Assembly (NCBI GenBank): GCA_003586115.2
Contig: QVOM02000073.1
Coordinates: forward strand, 40,835,192-40,899,191
Reading direction: 5' to 3'
DNA: 64,000 nt
From: Salvator merianae
Taxonomy: Eukaryota; Chordata; Lepidosauria; Squamata; Teiidae
In this document: positions 48,971 to 60,879 of the stretch, piece after piece
Layout of the letters: each line of letters begins with the position of its first letter
Position numbering within the stretch: the stretch's first letter is position 1
Translations under genes and position numbers: made by a program
The notes under the pieces: model-generated
Told to the model about the DNA's origin: nothing
The model's input: only the letters and a program-made list of their open reading frames with translations
The model's database searches: none

Positions 48971-49406
48971 AGCAGCATCCATATGGTAATGCAAGTTGCC
49001 TAGTGGAGGCTCAAGGGGCGTGGTATCAGCACACCAATTGCACACCCTGAACGTGGTGCTCTGCCAAGGGCACTTGATGGCCAGCAGGTGCTCTCCAAAA
49101 TGTCCTTTCTGCAGTGTAGGAAAAAGATCTCTGAGGGCACTCTCCACTCTCAGGCACTCTCGCTGCTGCTGTAAAGTTACATGTCTGCTGTGTGAGCAAC
49201 TTCCTGGGGCCACAATCCAGTCAGAAGGATTTTCTATTGCATTCAAAATGGCTGACCTCTGAATCCATTTCTTGAGCAATTAAAAATCCCTTGGGCTGCA
49301 TCTCCTAAGTTAGGGAACTTTCATTTCCCAGCTTCAAGGAAAGTGTGGTGGTGAGCATGGGTTCCCATTGGTAAGTCACCATTTACCATGATGTGGATGC
49401 AGTCTA
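48971..49406. mobile_element. MITE-like element with CWGCATCCAYAT ends
   Basis: The left end CAGCATCCATATGGTAATG and inverted right end GACTGCATCCACATCATGGT agree over the GCATCCAYAT core. No coding potential and no clear target duplication. Confidence 0.45.
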
Positions 49407-49409
49407 AAC

Positions 49410-50690
49410 TACTAAAACAATAGGACTGGGCACAAGCCACTCAATGAACCCAGGCCCTAGTCTAACATACACAATGATGTGCTAGCCATGGTCCTGAAAA
49501 GCTGTGGGGAGAACAGTTTTTTTCCCCAGCAATTTGCAGGTTCAGAGGGAGTTCATCAAATCCTAAGTTCTGATGAAATTGTATTCCTTTGCTAGTTTCC
49601 AATCCCTAAAGAAGTATACCTTCAATACACTGGCCAGAGCAACATAAATAATGAATCCTTTGATACTGTAGTCTGAAAATCAGCACTGACAAAAGGGATA
49701 GATGCCTACAGATAATGACTTGGCAAGATGTTGAAAGAAGACATGGGGTGGTGCATCAAATGGCAAATTGGAACAAAAGAGTCTTTTACTATTACTTTAT
49801 CTTTTATGTTATTTTTCTGTTCTCTGATGCGTTATATGTTGGCACAGCTACCAGTGAAAAGAAAAACAGGGCTAAGGAAATAAGTATTGCAGGAAATAAA
49901 AAGAAACCTGACAATATACCTGGCAGCTGGTGTTCCATTTTTGGTGCTCTTCTTTTCTGAGTTGCAAATAAGTATAAAATAATCAGAATACAAAAAAAAA
50001 AAAGATGGTCCTTGAAAAATACACGTTTTCTCATATGCTACAAAGGACAATAATCACAGTATTCTGTTTAGTAGTATTGTATGTCCCAAACAGATGCAGC
50101 ATTACATATCTTAAATGACAGATAACAGATAACCAACCTACAATAGGCATATTACAACACCTTGTTACAATCATGGAAGAGCACTGAGATCACCCAGAAA
50201 GGTCTTAACTGCCACACTCACAAAATAGAGAATGCCATTTTATATTGGTCCACATTTGGGCTTTCTCTCTATGGAGTGCCCACCTTCTGTTACTCGTGAG
50301 CTTTCTACATAAATATCTGTTTCCAATGAAGTGGCAATACAGATACAACAATAATAAATTAAAACAGTTTCCACATGGGCCAAAGAATTGCACTAGTTGA
50401 TATCAGGGAAGATAAGACATTCTAAGACAGGATAGGACCACTACTCTGCAGACAGCCGCTGGCACACTCTATGGTGCCCCATCCCATTTCTAGAATGATC
50501 ACTGAGGAGCAAGCTCCACATCATACTCTAAGGCAAAAAGTGTACTTATCTCCTGCATCCCGCAACTCTGTTGCCTAAAGCTGTTTTCTCAACATGTCTA
50601 TCAGTCGTGCTGGTTCTAGGGGGAGGTTTTTTTTAAAAAAAGTTTTGACCTGGAGTTTGCAAGCTGCTTAGTATCTAACATTTCATCCCT
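49410..50690. other. Unassigned intron 1 DNA
   Basis: No feature recognised, apart from a 13-base A run at about 49991. Confidence 0.4.
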
Positions 50691-50769
50691 TTCTGCATTC
50701 CTTCTCGCAGCATGCTGGGATGGGTTGCTGGTGGAGCAGAACAGAGCCATCCACATTTGGGCCATTTGT

Positions 50770-51045
50770 CCCAGGTTCGCAGATTTTGGCCTGGCTGTCC
50801 AACTTCTCAGAGCGATGCTGAGATGGGTCTCCCATGATATACTGGGATACGGGGGTACGATGCCTGCACATCTTTATGGTCCAGTATACTGGTCCTGAGC
50901 CAGTTGTAGACCTCTTAGTTAAAGTCCACAGCTATACCGGGCTGTCAAAGCATGACTGGAGTGAGACCTGCCGTAGTCCGCACTAGCCTGAGGACACTAC
51001 GCTCTTACTCCAGGATATATCCCAGAACAAAACTTAATGTGAAAA
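50770..51045. mobile_element. Compound MITE-like fragments
   Basis: 50835-50920 is similar to the inverted block at 3770-3890 (TATGGTCCAGTATACTGG, GTTGTAGACCTC). 50940-51045 resembles an arm of the foldback element at 4380-4599 (AGTCCGCACTAGCCTG, CAGGATATATCCCAGAACA, GTGAAAAGG). The two families are adjacent in both places. Confidence 0.45.
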
Positions 51046-51428
51046 GGTTTTTCGTAAAGTACTGTAGTTATTATATAGGCTCTTTATTGATCGAAAAACA
51101 AAGCCTTCCAGGCATCACAAAAATGCTGTTTATCAGCAGAACTTCTAACTTGGCTCTTTTTTATGACACCTGGACACTTTTTTATAACCAGCCACACAGT
51201 TGCACAAATGACCTTTTTTTAATAGTTTAATACCTCCATTGTCTCCTAAAATATACCTCCTACCTGGATAAAGTATTAATCCCAAACTGTCTTATACAGG
51301 CACAGATCAAGAAAGGCATAGAATGCTTGCTTATACATGAAATGTTTTAAATATTAATCTGTCCTCATGAATATAGCTGTTTCAGCTAGTACCATGGCTT
51401 TACTCCATCATTTCAGTTCTTTATATTA

Positions 51429-52631
51429 GGCCGCGTTCCGACACGGCATCTAATCAGTTCAAAGGCCATCTTCAGTTCCCAGTGGCCCAACATGATCTTG
51501 CCTTTCTGTAGTTTTTCTGGACTAAATTGGCGAAATCCGGACTACTTTGTATTCAGATTTAATGAGTTCTCAAGCCGTTCCAGATCACTAGCCCGCTTTA
51601 CTTTGCGATGTGGGAACGGGGAAGGAGACTACTTGGGAGGGACCGTACTTTTTTGGGGGGGGGTGTGTGCAGAGGGAGGGCTTCCCATTTTGTGCCATCC
51701 AATGACAGACTTTGTGGGTGGGCAGGAAGTGCAGTAGTTTCCTCTGCCTCCATTATCCCCCCTTCCGTTGCTGCCAGGGGAAAAGAAACCGTCCTCCTTT
51801 TTACTTCGCTAAGCTGCGGTCCTTTCTCTTTCTTTATCCCCCATTCGACACTGCCAGGAAGAAATTAAAGGCTTCCTCCACTTCCGTCTGCACTTTAAAC
51901 CAAAAAATAAACTGCACCTGTTTGGGGTTGCAGTCCTCTTGCCCCAACAAAGAACCCACTCAAGATCAGTTTTGCTGTCGGCAGCACACAGCTACACAGC
52001 AGGGACGCATGCCGCTGCGGATATCTCAGGAGGAGAAGAGGCAGAGTCCATTTGCTGGCGATGAACTGCACTATCAAGATCATAGAGACCCCCCACGTTC
52101 CCTCCCCAAATTTCCCCTTCCTCACGGACCTCTCCCTGCTTTTGCGCTACTTTTAAATTGCGCAACTGCGCAAAAGTGCACTTGCAAGGGAGCAGAAATT
52201 GCCATCAGCCCTTTTAAAAGGCTTAACTGTGCAGTACACATAGTTTTAAAGTTCTGCTTGTGTAGATAGAGGCTGTAAGGGAGAGAAGGAGCAAATGGCG
52301 AATGACTAGTAATGCTGCCAAGTGAATCCATGTTCTGAGGCAGCAGCGGGAACATACGGAGAGAGGGGCTTGACTTTCCTGCCCCTGTGACATCAAGATT
52401 GGAACGTTGGGACTGCAGCCAATCACTGACTGCATAGGGAGGAGAATTTGACGAGGGGTGGAGGCAGAAAAGGTACTGTTTCTCCGTGCCAAGCACGGGA
52501 AATATCAGCGTGAGAACGAGCAAGTACGAATTGAGTCTGTGTTAAACTGTAACTGTGGGAACGATCAGAAGACAAATTCAGTCCTTGTACTCTTCTGATA
52601 CGGATTAAATTTATGATGTCGGACCGCGGCC
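51429..52631. mobile_element. Harbinger-like non-autonomous DNA transposon, 1.2 kb
   Basis: Terminal inverted repeats are GGCCGCGTTCCGACA (51429-51443) and, inverted, GGCCGCGGTCCGACA (52617-52631), 14 of 15 identical. TTA directly flanks both ends (51426-51428 and 52632-52634). A 3-bp TTA/TAA duplication and GG..CC termini are typical of PIF/Harbinger transposons. The interior is much GC-richer than its surroundings. A 185-codon frame at 51712-52269 lacks a transposase motif that I recognise and is probably fortuitous. The transposase source is not in the window. Confidence 0.7.
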
Positions 52632-53469
52632 TTAGTTTCATTTCCCCTTTCAAATGAAAAAAGCCACAGTTCAATGGTAAAATACATGTTTTGCAAGCAA
52701 AAGGACTTTTTAAAATCCAGGCAGGGCAGGAAGAGCACCTTGCAGGGGATGCTGCATCCATGTGGATGTGATATTGGGACAAACCCTGATGAGAAAATGG
52801 TGGCAGAGGCCACTCCAATGGGAGACTGCTTAAAAGTGGTCACCAAGGCAATCCCTGGCAGGAGACCATCCCAGTTGCTCATATTTTGACCACACTGAAC
52901 ATCTCGGCCAATCTACTGGGCATATAGAGTTGGTGCCATTTGGCTCAGCTCACGGAAGCAGCCACAGAAATGGGCCACTTCTGAGTGCCCATCTAAAGAA
53001 GCCTTGGCCAGAAGTTTTGGAGGCTGGGGCTCACATCTCCAGCCTCCAAAGCTGGGCTGGGCTGGGCTGCCATAATGTGGACAGTCCTTATCTTGCGCTA
53101 CTGACCACGCTTACATCTTGGGCCCAACTGCTTGATCTGGCCCATAATCAGCCTTGCATGGTGTGGGACAATAGATGGATCCTGCCTCTGTTATGAACCC
53201 AGGTGACTCAACAGAATACTCTGTCCTATGTTTCTATATGATTTGCATTCATTTTAAACGTTTCTGCTCTGTAACTCTGAGAAGGCAGAAGCTTGCAGTT
53301 CCTTAAAGTTTCAGTCTTTAGGTCTCATTAAGTTGGCTCACTGAGCCTGCAAGGTTTGCTGCCTTTTCAAATGGATCCTCAATTTGCAGGCGCAGCTCAG
53401 TCTGTCAAGAGGTTGATCAAGCTGGGCTTCTCTACACCAGCCAGCTCACAGCAAGCCTGGCTCAGCACA

Positions 53470-53970
53470 CCACTAGTTCAAGCTTTATTTGAAACCATCC
53501 AAGCTGGTGGCCAAAACCACAGCCCAGGATAGCAAATTCTGAAGTTTAACTATGCCTTGTATAAAAAGTAATTAGGATTCAGCTTCATTGAGTGCCCCTT
53601 GGTTCTAGTATTTTGAGGAAGAGATAAATATCTTCCTATGCACATTGTCCACACCATGCATAATTTTATACACCTCTATCAAGTGTCCTCTCACTCATCT
53701 CCGTTCTAGACTAGAAAGTCCCAGACTTTGCATCCTTTCCTCATAGGAAAGCTCTTTCACTCCCTTAAACATCTTATTTGCTCTCCTCTGAACTTTCTCC
53801 AATTCTGCCATATCCTTTTTGAGATGCAGCAAACAAAACTACACACAGTATCCCAGATGCACTCACACCATTCATTTGTATAAGGGCATCGTAATATTAG
53901 CATCTCTGTTTTCAGTACCATTTTTTATTAACCCTGACATGCTACTGGTCTTTTTCGCAGTTGATGATGC
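53470..53970 (-). mobile_element. CR1-type LINE 3' fragment
   Basis: The plus strand reads ATGCATAATTTTATACACCTC, then TTCTCCAATTCTGCCATATCC, then CACAGTATCCCAGATGCACTC, the inverse of the CR1 3' coding/UTR region (compare 17960-18190 and 41700-41850). Confidence 0.7.
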
Positions 53971-54030
53971 ATCTCTGTTGACACTGGGTACATCTCTGAT
54001 GATGCATTTCTGTTGACACTGAGTGCAGTG
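53960..54030. repeat. Short direct duplication (about 40 bp)
   Basis: TGATGCATCTCTGTTGACAC at 53963 and TGATGCATTTCTGTTGACAC at 53998 are near-identical tandem copies about 36-bp apart. Confidence 0.7.
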
Positions 54031-55500
54031 TGATGCACACTCTGTTCCACTCTGGCACTTTAGGAGGAGCTGCTGGCTGCAGCACCATGCCACTGCAAGA
54101 TTTCAACCTTGTCCAGGTCAAGAGACACAAAAAGCTATGGAGTCCTTACCCAGGTCTATGATGCCATTGGCCCACATGACTGCCTGCCTTCAGCTGACAG
54201 GGCTAATGTTCTGGAGTCTCTTCATTATGATTGTACACAAAGTTCCTTATGAGTGTTATATGACCAAGACAGAGGCTGCTTCTGCACTTATCTTTCCCAG
54301 CCTGGTCTGTCAAGATGGGACCATCCTGGAGCAGTTCCAGGTCCTAGACCATTTTACTGTTCCAGAACAAGCCTTCCTCACTTGGAAGGCTGTTCCGGGA
54401 CAGCTCCAGTGCAGGCTCCAAAGATTGCAGGACTTTCAGAGCCAGTCTCTGTATTCTTCAATGTGCACTGCCAAAATGGATCTCCCTGCTAAACCTGTCC
54501 ACGGAGGTGTGCGCTCTTCAGCATGCCTTCCAGACTGATTTAGCACCAGCTGAACCATACTGGTATCTTGGGCTAGATGGCCATCTTGGCCACCTAGACC
54601 AGGTTATACTCTGCCCAGTGTGGATGCAGCAATCTAGTAGGGAGCAGAATCTCCTGTGTACTGCTCCAGCATGTTGAAGGTAGCCACTAGGTCCCTTGCT
54701 AAAGCGATATACAGGTAAGTGTGGAAAGGCCCAGAGAACGTATAGCAAAACACCACAGAAACCTCCTCCCCTAATTTATTATGCTGAGAAAAGTAGGAGA
54801 AAATATTGCAATCATTCCAGCTATCTAAACTGCTGAAGTAGCGTGAAAGAGAATTTGGAAAAGACACCAATCCAAAGTGCTTATATGCACAATAATATAA
54901 TTTGCCATCTCCAGAAAAAAAAATCAGGGTGGCACTTCATCATCATATTTTAAATTACTTTAATGCATGAATAAACACACTCGCACCAAAAAACCCGAAC
55001 AATAGCACTATTCATTTTGAAAGCAGGCCAGTAGTCATCCTAGCCAAAAATGGAGTGAACTGTTATTTGTGGGCTTACTCAGCATTTTATATAGGGTCTA
55101 AATCATGACATGCAATAATGGAAATCATAACATTTAGAGGGCATCGCTATAAATTCTATAAGTATACCATCAATCTAATCAAATGTTTGTGCCAATATTT
55201 GCGAGCCAGGAAAAAGAAACCAGAGTCCACACTTGCAAACTGAGCCGAAGACAAGAACTTGCCTAAATGGAATGAGATTCACAGACTAACAAAATGAAAC
55301 AGGAACTTACTCTGGGCTATTCCTTTCTAAATGAAATATGAGCCTTGACAATAGTTAAACTATAGTTTTAACTATAACAAATAGTTAAAAACAACCTTTC
55401 ACAACAGCAGCATAAACTGAAACAAGTAGGACTGGATCACTCCAACTGATAAACAAGGAATAGTGAAACAAATAACTAATATCACTGAATGCCATCAAGC
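54030..55500. other. Unassigned intron 1 DNA
   Basis: No exon recognised. A 171-codon plus-strand frame (54023-54538) shows no domain. A short palindrome, ATAGTTAAACTATAG with TTTTAACTAT, is at about 55360. Confidence 0.4.
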
Positions 55501-55505
55501 ATTTT

Positions 55506-55698
55506 TGTTGTTGTTGAATACCACTAAATCATGGCCATCTCCTGGCTGACTGCCTGTGCTGCGCCACAAGCCCCTCTATGCAATTTTCTTGGCAGAGATA
55601 CAGAAGTAGTTTGACACTCGTTTTCAGGGAGAGGCTGGGGATCGAACTGGTAACCCTCTGCTCTCCAGGCAGTTTGCTCTACAAATGAGCTACAGCCA
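55506..55698 (-). repeat. tRNA-derived SINE (Sauria-type)
   Basis: On the minus strand the head reads TGGCTGTAGCTCATTTGTAG (A-box like) and GGTTACCAGTTCGATCCCC (B-box like, 55655-55637). The body ends in a tail of CAACAACAA at 55516-55506. This is the layout of squamate tRNA-derived SINEs. Confidence 0.75.
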
Positions 55699-55859
55699 CT
55701 TATACAAAATAGGAACAAAGAAAGCATCTGACAAGTATGCTCGGGGATTACAGTCCAGACCTGAAGTGCCACCACAAAAAAGGCCCTAGCTATTTTTATC
55801 ACTGACCTCATTCTCAAAAAGGAAAGGAAGACCATGACTTTAGCTAATGTACCCTGCAA

Positions 55860-56390
55860 TCCAGGCCCCCAGTACCTATCTCAGTGGTACCAGAGAGAAA
55901 GAGGCAAATGAGAGAGCAACAGCAAATAGGTTCAGCATCATCAACTGGGCCAGTGTGGGCATGTCAGATCCCACTGGGGCTGGAGCTGAGTCATTGCTGC
56001 ATCCTGCTGATTTAATTAGTAGCCCCTTCTACAATAACACGGTGCTTCTGAAAATTCAAGTAGATTTGTTGAGTATCTGGGCAGCAGAAGCAAACGTCAT
56101 CTATCCTGCAGCCTTAATAGGGCCATGATTTAAGGAGAATCACAAACTAAATGATACAGGCTCCGACGGGGCATTCATTTTTTTAATTTTTTTTTTAAAT
56201 CAGAGTTGGCAAACTGTTAGCTGTTGCTGCTGCGCTATTTTCCTTGAACAAATTAGGAATGTTGAAGTAGCTGAACAGTATGACTAGGAATTGAGGGGGC
56301 ACGAGAAAAACAAATGGTGACCGAAGTAACATGCATGGCTATCTAAAAATACCCCCCTCCCCACCAATGTAGCTATTTTGATGGGACCTA
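55860..56390. other. Unassigned intron 1 DNA
   Basis: No feature recognised, apart from T/A simple sequence at 56180-56200. Confidence 0.4.
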
Positions 56391-56394
56391 AAAA

Positions 56395-56560
56395 TTCATA
56401 GCTTCACTACTGGTAAAAGTTGGTGGTCTTTTAGACAATTCAGGATTTGTAAATTCAAAAATCACCATTTTGAATCGAGCCTGGAAGCTAGTTGATAATC
56501 CCTGTGAAACTTTAATAACTGGTCAAATACGGTAAGATGAATGATTCTGCTTAGCAATCT
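56395..56560 (-). repeat. Repeat fragment also present at 58425-58485
   Basis: TCACCATTTTGAATCGAGCC, then TGGAAGCTAGTTGATAATCC, then CTGTGAAACTTTAATAACTG occurs here (56462-56520) and almost unchanged at 58427-58484. It resembles the inverse of L2-type sequence such as CTTGAACTGAGCCTGGAAG at 62193. Confidence 0.65.
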
Positions 56561-56854
56561 GAGCCGCTTATACTGAACAAGGTGCCTCACTCATACTTCT
56601 TTGGGTAATGCCGAGTCTCACTCTGACTTCATGTGAACCTCTCACTTCATACTGCCAAATGGATACTATGAAAAACTGTGCATCTTGTGTGCAAGCCAAC
56701 CCTGGAAGTGTATCCCAGGGCTCATATACAAGCAGGGCAAGGTTTGTGCAAATAGAATGCAGTATGGTCAACTGTGCACCACCAATTTCAAACCAAGGCT
56801 GGAAGTGTCCCATCCAAGAACAAGTGTGCATGGGGTCCAAGAATATAAGAATAT

Positions 56855-57105
56855 AGGAACATAAAATCAGCCCTGTTGGATCAGGCCGCAGTCCATCTAG
56901 TCCAGCATGCAGTCTCACACAGCGGCCTACCAATCGCTTCTGCATGTTCTTAAGCAGAAGACGAGAGCAAAACCCTCATCAGCATTTGACTCCCTGCAAG
57001 TGGCCTTTAGAAGCATCCTGTCTGTCTCTCCAACCTGAAGGCACTTCCTAGGCATCACATCTAATAGCCATTGATACACCTGTCCTCTGTGAATTTGTCA
57101 TATGG
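56855..57105 (-). mobile_element. CR1-type LINE 3' fragment
   Basis: The plus strand reads CAGCCCTGTTGGATCAGGCC, CCATCTAGTCCAGCATGCAG and GATACACCTGTCCTCTGTGA, the inverse of the CR1 3' end; 17510-17760 and 34080-34335 carry the same segment. Confidence 0.7.
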
Positions 57106-57566
57106 ATGGGATTTTCTTTTAGGAAAGTCACCTGAGGAATTGCAACATAAACATCGGCACCATCCAAACAGAGTCTCTTATGCGGCAGAATGGAGCCAAC
57201 CTACCTGCAAGTCGCCTTGGGGAAGACAGAGAGGCACACAAATACACGCACCTGTGAGGCTGCACTGCGTGGTTTCTGCATGCCTATGAAATAACTCCCC
57301 CCCCCCTCACACACACTTATATTCTCTAGCCCAACTGAACAGAGCAGACGAACTCTTTGACTCCCAGCAGCCCAGAACCTTATCTCATCTCCCTTTCCTA
57401 TGTTTAATAATGAAATGTCAAAGTTGTACATAATCCTGTGTATTTTTCTTAAAAGTAAGCTCAGCCTTAGCTCACAGAGAGTATTAAAATTAAGGAGTAA
57501 ACCTCTGCCTGCTTTGCACCACCATATGAGCCATGGCCCTACTGCATTCAGGGGAAGTGGCTCATG

Positions 57567-57777
57567 TGAATCTATGGCTGCATTCACATGTAGCAACAAG
57601 CGGCACCAAAGCACCGCACAGATAATAGCGTGTGACCCTCGTGCTCCCATCCCCTCTCTCATCCACCTTTTCTAGCCTAGAAAGTTCATGAGGGGGGAGG
57701 GGGAGACTGGCGCAGGAATACTCCCACCTGTGAACCATCTCTAAGCCCCTCAGAGGTGCTTTTTTTACCACAGCCTA
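57567..57777. mobile_element. MITE, GGCTGTGATCACAC-end family (copy 4)
   Basis: It begins GGCTGCATTCACATGTAG and ends GCTTTTTTTACCACAGCC followed by TAA. The interior AGTTCATGAGGGGGGAGG and GACTGGCGCAGGAATAC match copy 1 (GAGAGGGGAGAGGCAGACTGGCG). Confidence 0.65.
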
Positions 57778-57779
57778 AG

Positions 57780-58420
57780 AGTAGGACTACAGTCTTGTAT
57801 TTTTTCATTAGAAAAATCTGCAGCTGCAGCTATCCCAGCTCCACCTCCCCTTAGCTGTTCTATACTCCACCAGATGCTACTGCATTCATTCATCCAGTTG
57901 CATTCCCACATGGACACTCCATTCATAAAGCCTCATTCATTTTCTTCCACATAGAAGAGCTCTTCAATAGTAAGAACTGTGACTGCTGAAGAGCTCTCTG
58001 TAACTGAAAAACTATGCATCTCTACTGTGGGTTTTAAAAGCTATCATCATTATCAACATCCCAGTATCTGTATGGCAATAGCTGTCCTTTGTAATTCTTG
58101 AAGATCCTAACTCAAACCCATCATTCATATTGTTTGTATGTTGAGCTAGTTTTTGTAATAAACATGGAACAGAGAGAAAAATCCTTAACACCCTCCCTTC
58201 TAAATTACAAAAGCTTTCCTGCATTTCAGGAACAAGACACGTGTTCTCTAGCACATTCGCTAAAGTTCCTTCTCACACCATTTCACTTGAAGTCACACAC
58301 CATAAACTTATCTCAATTCTTAAACAAAATAGAAAGTGACAGTTCTCCTCATTCCACTTTCTTGAAATTCTGTACCCCTGCTCTGCCTTTCCCCTACCAC
58401 ATATGCTTTTCTTGATGGGA
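57780..58420. other. Unassigned intron 1 DNA
   Basis: No feature recognised. Confidence 0.4.
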
Positions 58421-58484
58421 AGACTCACCATTTTGAATCGAGCCTGGAAGCTGGTTGATAATCCCTGTGAAACTTTAATAACTG

Positions 58485-58537
58485 TCTCCAAGCTGCCTTA
58501 GAGATGCTTTTTTTTCTGTGTGTGATCATAGCCTTAA
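58485..58537. mobile_element. Half of a GGCTGTGATCACAC-family MITE
   Basis: Reads CTGCCTTAGAGATGCTTTTT and then CTGTGTGTGATCATAGCCTTA, which is the right half and terminus of the family; the left half is missing, replaced by the repeat fragment at 58427-58484. Confidence 0.6.
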
Positions 58538-58539
58538 TC

Positions 58540-59510
58540 CATCCTCGGCGATATATTTGAAAAGGTTGACAATATTAGTGAAGCTTACTAAGATTCAGAA
58601 AGCAAACCATGTCCCTATTCTGCTGTGTGCAAATACTTCCTGTTATTGGCCTGCAGGAAAAGGGGTAAGAGGAAATGGATCTGTGAAGATTCTTATTGGC
58701 TGCCAAAAGTCCTTTGAAAAGCGAGGGCATGCTGATCTGCACAGATCCACTTTCAAACAATTAACAGGCCTTTGGGGGCCCCAATTTAAATATCCACCAT
58801 CTTTAATTTCAACATTTGCACAGGGCTTGTAAACAATGGGTGTATCACCACTGGGCTAGCAGGAGGTGCCTCTGGGAGGCAATTCCACCGCAGCGGGCTG
58901 CCCTCACGGCCTCAGTCAGCCTCGTCAAGGAGCTTGATCTTTCCACTGCTGCATCTGGGGACACTTCACTCAAGTCACTGTGCCTACACACTGAGGGCCT
59001 CTTCACCCTTTGTGTGCAGACAAAGCAGGCCCACGTGTGAGCGTGACAGGTTCAGTTATAGAGAGGGCTTGGTTCTGGATGAGAGAAGTGACCTCAGAGT
59101 CATTTGTCATTTCTGCCTTAGAGGGGCTTCAAAGTCCTTCCAGGCACCCTCACGTCTCTTTGGTATGGGGTACTGTGGAGATGCAATGATTTCAATGCCC
59201 CTCCAAGGCAACTTCTACCTTCCAATGAGACATGACCAGAAATCCCATCCACTGAACCCTAGAGGATACTGAAGGTTTTTTTTTATGGTTTAGATGCCCT
59301 TAGATCCCAGAAAACAGAACCATGAAAGTGTAATTCTTATAGTGCTGAAGTATACAGAAACATTTTAAAAGACTTTCTACAGGATTTCCTTTAAGAATCC
59401 CTCTCAATGTAAATTACAATAAAAGAAAAATACTGCCCATCATCCTGCGAGGCTGGAACCAGAAATTTCCAAACAAGAAGGACAGCGCCAGCATAAAAAA
59501 ACCACAGCAC
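58540..59510. other. Unassigned intron 1 DNA
   Basis: 58840-59270 is GC-richer, with frames of up to 112 codons but no recognised domain; possibly a decayed DNA element. Confidence 0.35.
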
Positions 59511-59514
59511 AGGG

Positions 59515-59838
59515 TGCAGAGGTTTAGCTCAATTACTGTGAGAACACAGTAACCGTGGCAAGGTTATAGGAAACAAATCTAGAGGTGGGCAGATGTGACT
59601 TGCACATCAGAACAAGCAGGTGGTGGCAGATGGGTGAAGCTCTGATCAAAATGCTATTTGAGAAATCCCCTCTCCCTGTCCTGCTGTGTACGGTGGTGAC
59701 AGTGGACAAGTTCGATGGAAACAGTCAACGAGGAAACCAGAATTTCATTGGGAAAGCTACAAGACTGACCAGGATGGAGAGGTTTGTCTGTGTAGTCATC
59801 AGGAGTCTAATCCAACTTCATGGCACCTAACAACAACA
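59515..59838 (+). repeat. Sauria-type SINE
   Basis: The head reads CAGAGGTTTAGCTCAATTAC, then GTAACCGTGGCAAGGTTATAGG; the 3' part reads AGTCATCAGGAGTCTAATCC, then AACTTCATGGCACCTAACAACAACA. The 3' block resembles the Bov-B-related end (CGACTTGACGGCACxxAACAACAACA) of Sauria SINEs, and the length, about 320 bp, fits. Confidence 0.7.
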
Positions 59839-60145
59839 GAATATAAACTATGTATATTTGGATCGTGTCCAAAATAGTGGAAATGTGTTTGCATTTCAAG
59901 CATCTGTACAGAGCCAGAAAACGAAAATATGAACGCAGACAAATCTGTACAAATAAGTAGAAACAAATACCTGTTCAGTGAAGAGACCTGAAATTTCACT
60001 CTCAGCTGTTAAGGGCATCACTTCTTGCTTATTATCCCTAATCAGAGTCTTGTGAGACTGAGAGCGTGCACAGCTATCCATTAGTAAGGTTGTTTGTTTT
60101 TCTTTTCTGTATATTCAGTCCCAGCCCCCTTCAAAGGTAAGCATC

Positions 60146-60715
60146 TAGGGGTGTGCACGAAGTTTCGTGCCACTCGGATTTTCGTCGAATTTCATGATTT
60201 CATTCCCTTCGCATCGAATGCGAAGGGCAACAAAGATCACGAAATTCGAATTGCGAAGGTCCCTCAATTTTCGATGCATTTCGGGACCTTCGCAATTTGC
60301 CGCTGTCTCATCCCCCTAGGCTGTCAGCGCGCGCGCTGACAGTCTAGGGGAAATGAGAGACAGCGAGCGGGAGAGGAGAGAAATCAACGCAAAGGAAGGG
60401 AATCCCTTCCTTTCGTTGATTTCCCTCCTCTCCCGCTCGCTGTCTCTCATTCCCCCTAGTCTGTCAGTCCCACGCGCACACTGACAGACTGGGGGGGGGG
60501 GAATGAGAGAGAGGCGAGCGCCATCGGAAACAGAGAAATCAAGGCGAAGGATCTTTCCTTCGCCTTGATTTCTCTGCTTCCAGTCGCGGCGAAAATCTTC
60601 GCCACCAAGACAAAGGACTTCATTTTCGCACATATTTTTTCGTGCGAAAACGAAGCCCCATAGCTTCGCAGAAATGCAAAGCGAAAGGGGAAAAGTGCTT
60701 TCGTGCACACCCCTA
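60146..60715. mobile_element. Hairpin-chain MITE (hAT-like ends), 570 bp
   Basis: The terminal inverted repeats are TAGGGGTGTGCACGAA and TTTCGTGCACACCCCTA, essentially perfect for 15-16 bases. Flanking 8-mers TAAGCATC and GTAGCATC agree at 6 of 8, consistent with a hAT-type duplication. The inside is a chain of palindromes: 60205-60227, 60251-60295, 60313-60350, 60341-60461 (arms about 58 bases), 60458-60490 and 60533-60575. It is GC- and CpG-rich compared with its surroundings. It lies in intron 1, about 165 bases past the coding exon 1 donor. Open frames across it follow from the palindromes and are not genes. Confidence 0.8.
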
Positions 60716-60879
60716 GTAGCATCCGAATGCAAAACTACTATCCTAAGACTGGTCCAGGCATATGGCTAATGTCCAATCAGCATGTGAGTGAAAATGATAC
60801 AAATAGAAGGAATAAGAAAGAGGTGGAGTTGCCACACTGCAGTTATTTCAAACCTAAATAGGGGTTCAAGTGTCCTTAC

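Noticed and set aside
51712..52269. 185-codon plus-strand open frame
   Set aside because: It lies wholly inside the GC-rich element at 51429-52631, where stops are rarer; overlapping minus-strand frames are about as long, and no transposase or other motif is visible.
51429..52631. CpG-island promoter of STK32A
   Set aside because: It is GC-rich, but it lies downstream of coding exon 1 and its borders are those of a transposon.
54023..54538. 171-codon plus-strand open frame
   Set aside because: No motif recognised, and it begins within duplicated and repeat-flanked DNA.
60316..60732. 138-codon minus-strand open frame rich in Ser/Arg/Glu
   Set aside because: It is read through the palindromes of the hairpin-chain element; its repeated Arg/Ser blocks mirror the inverted repeats.
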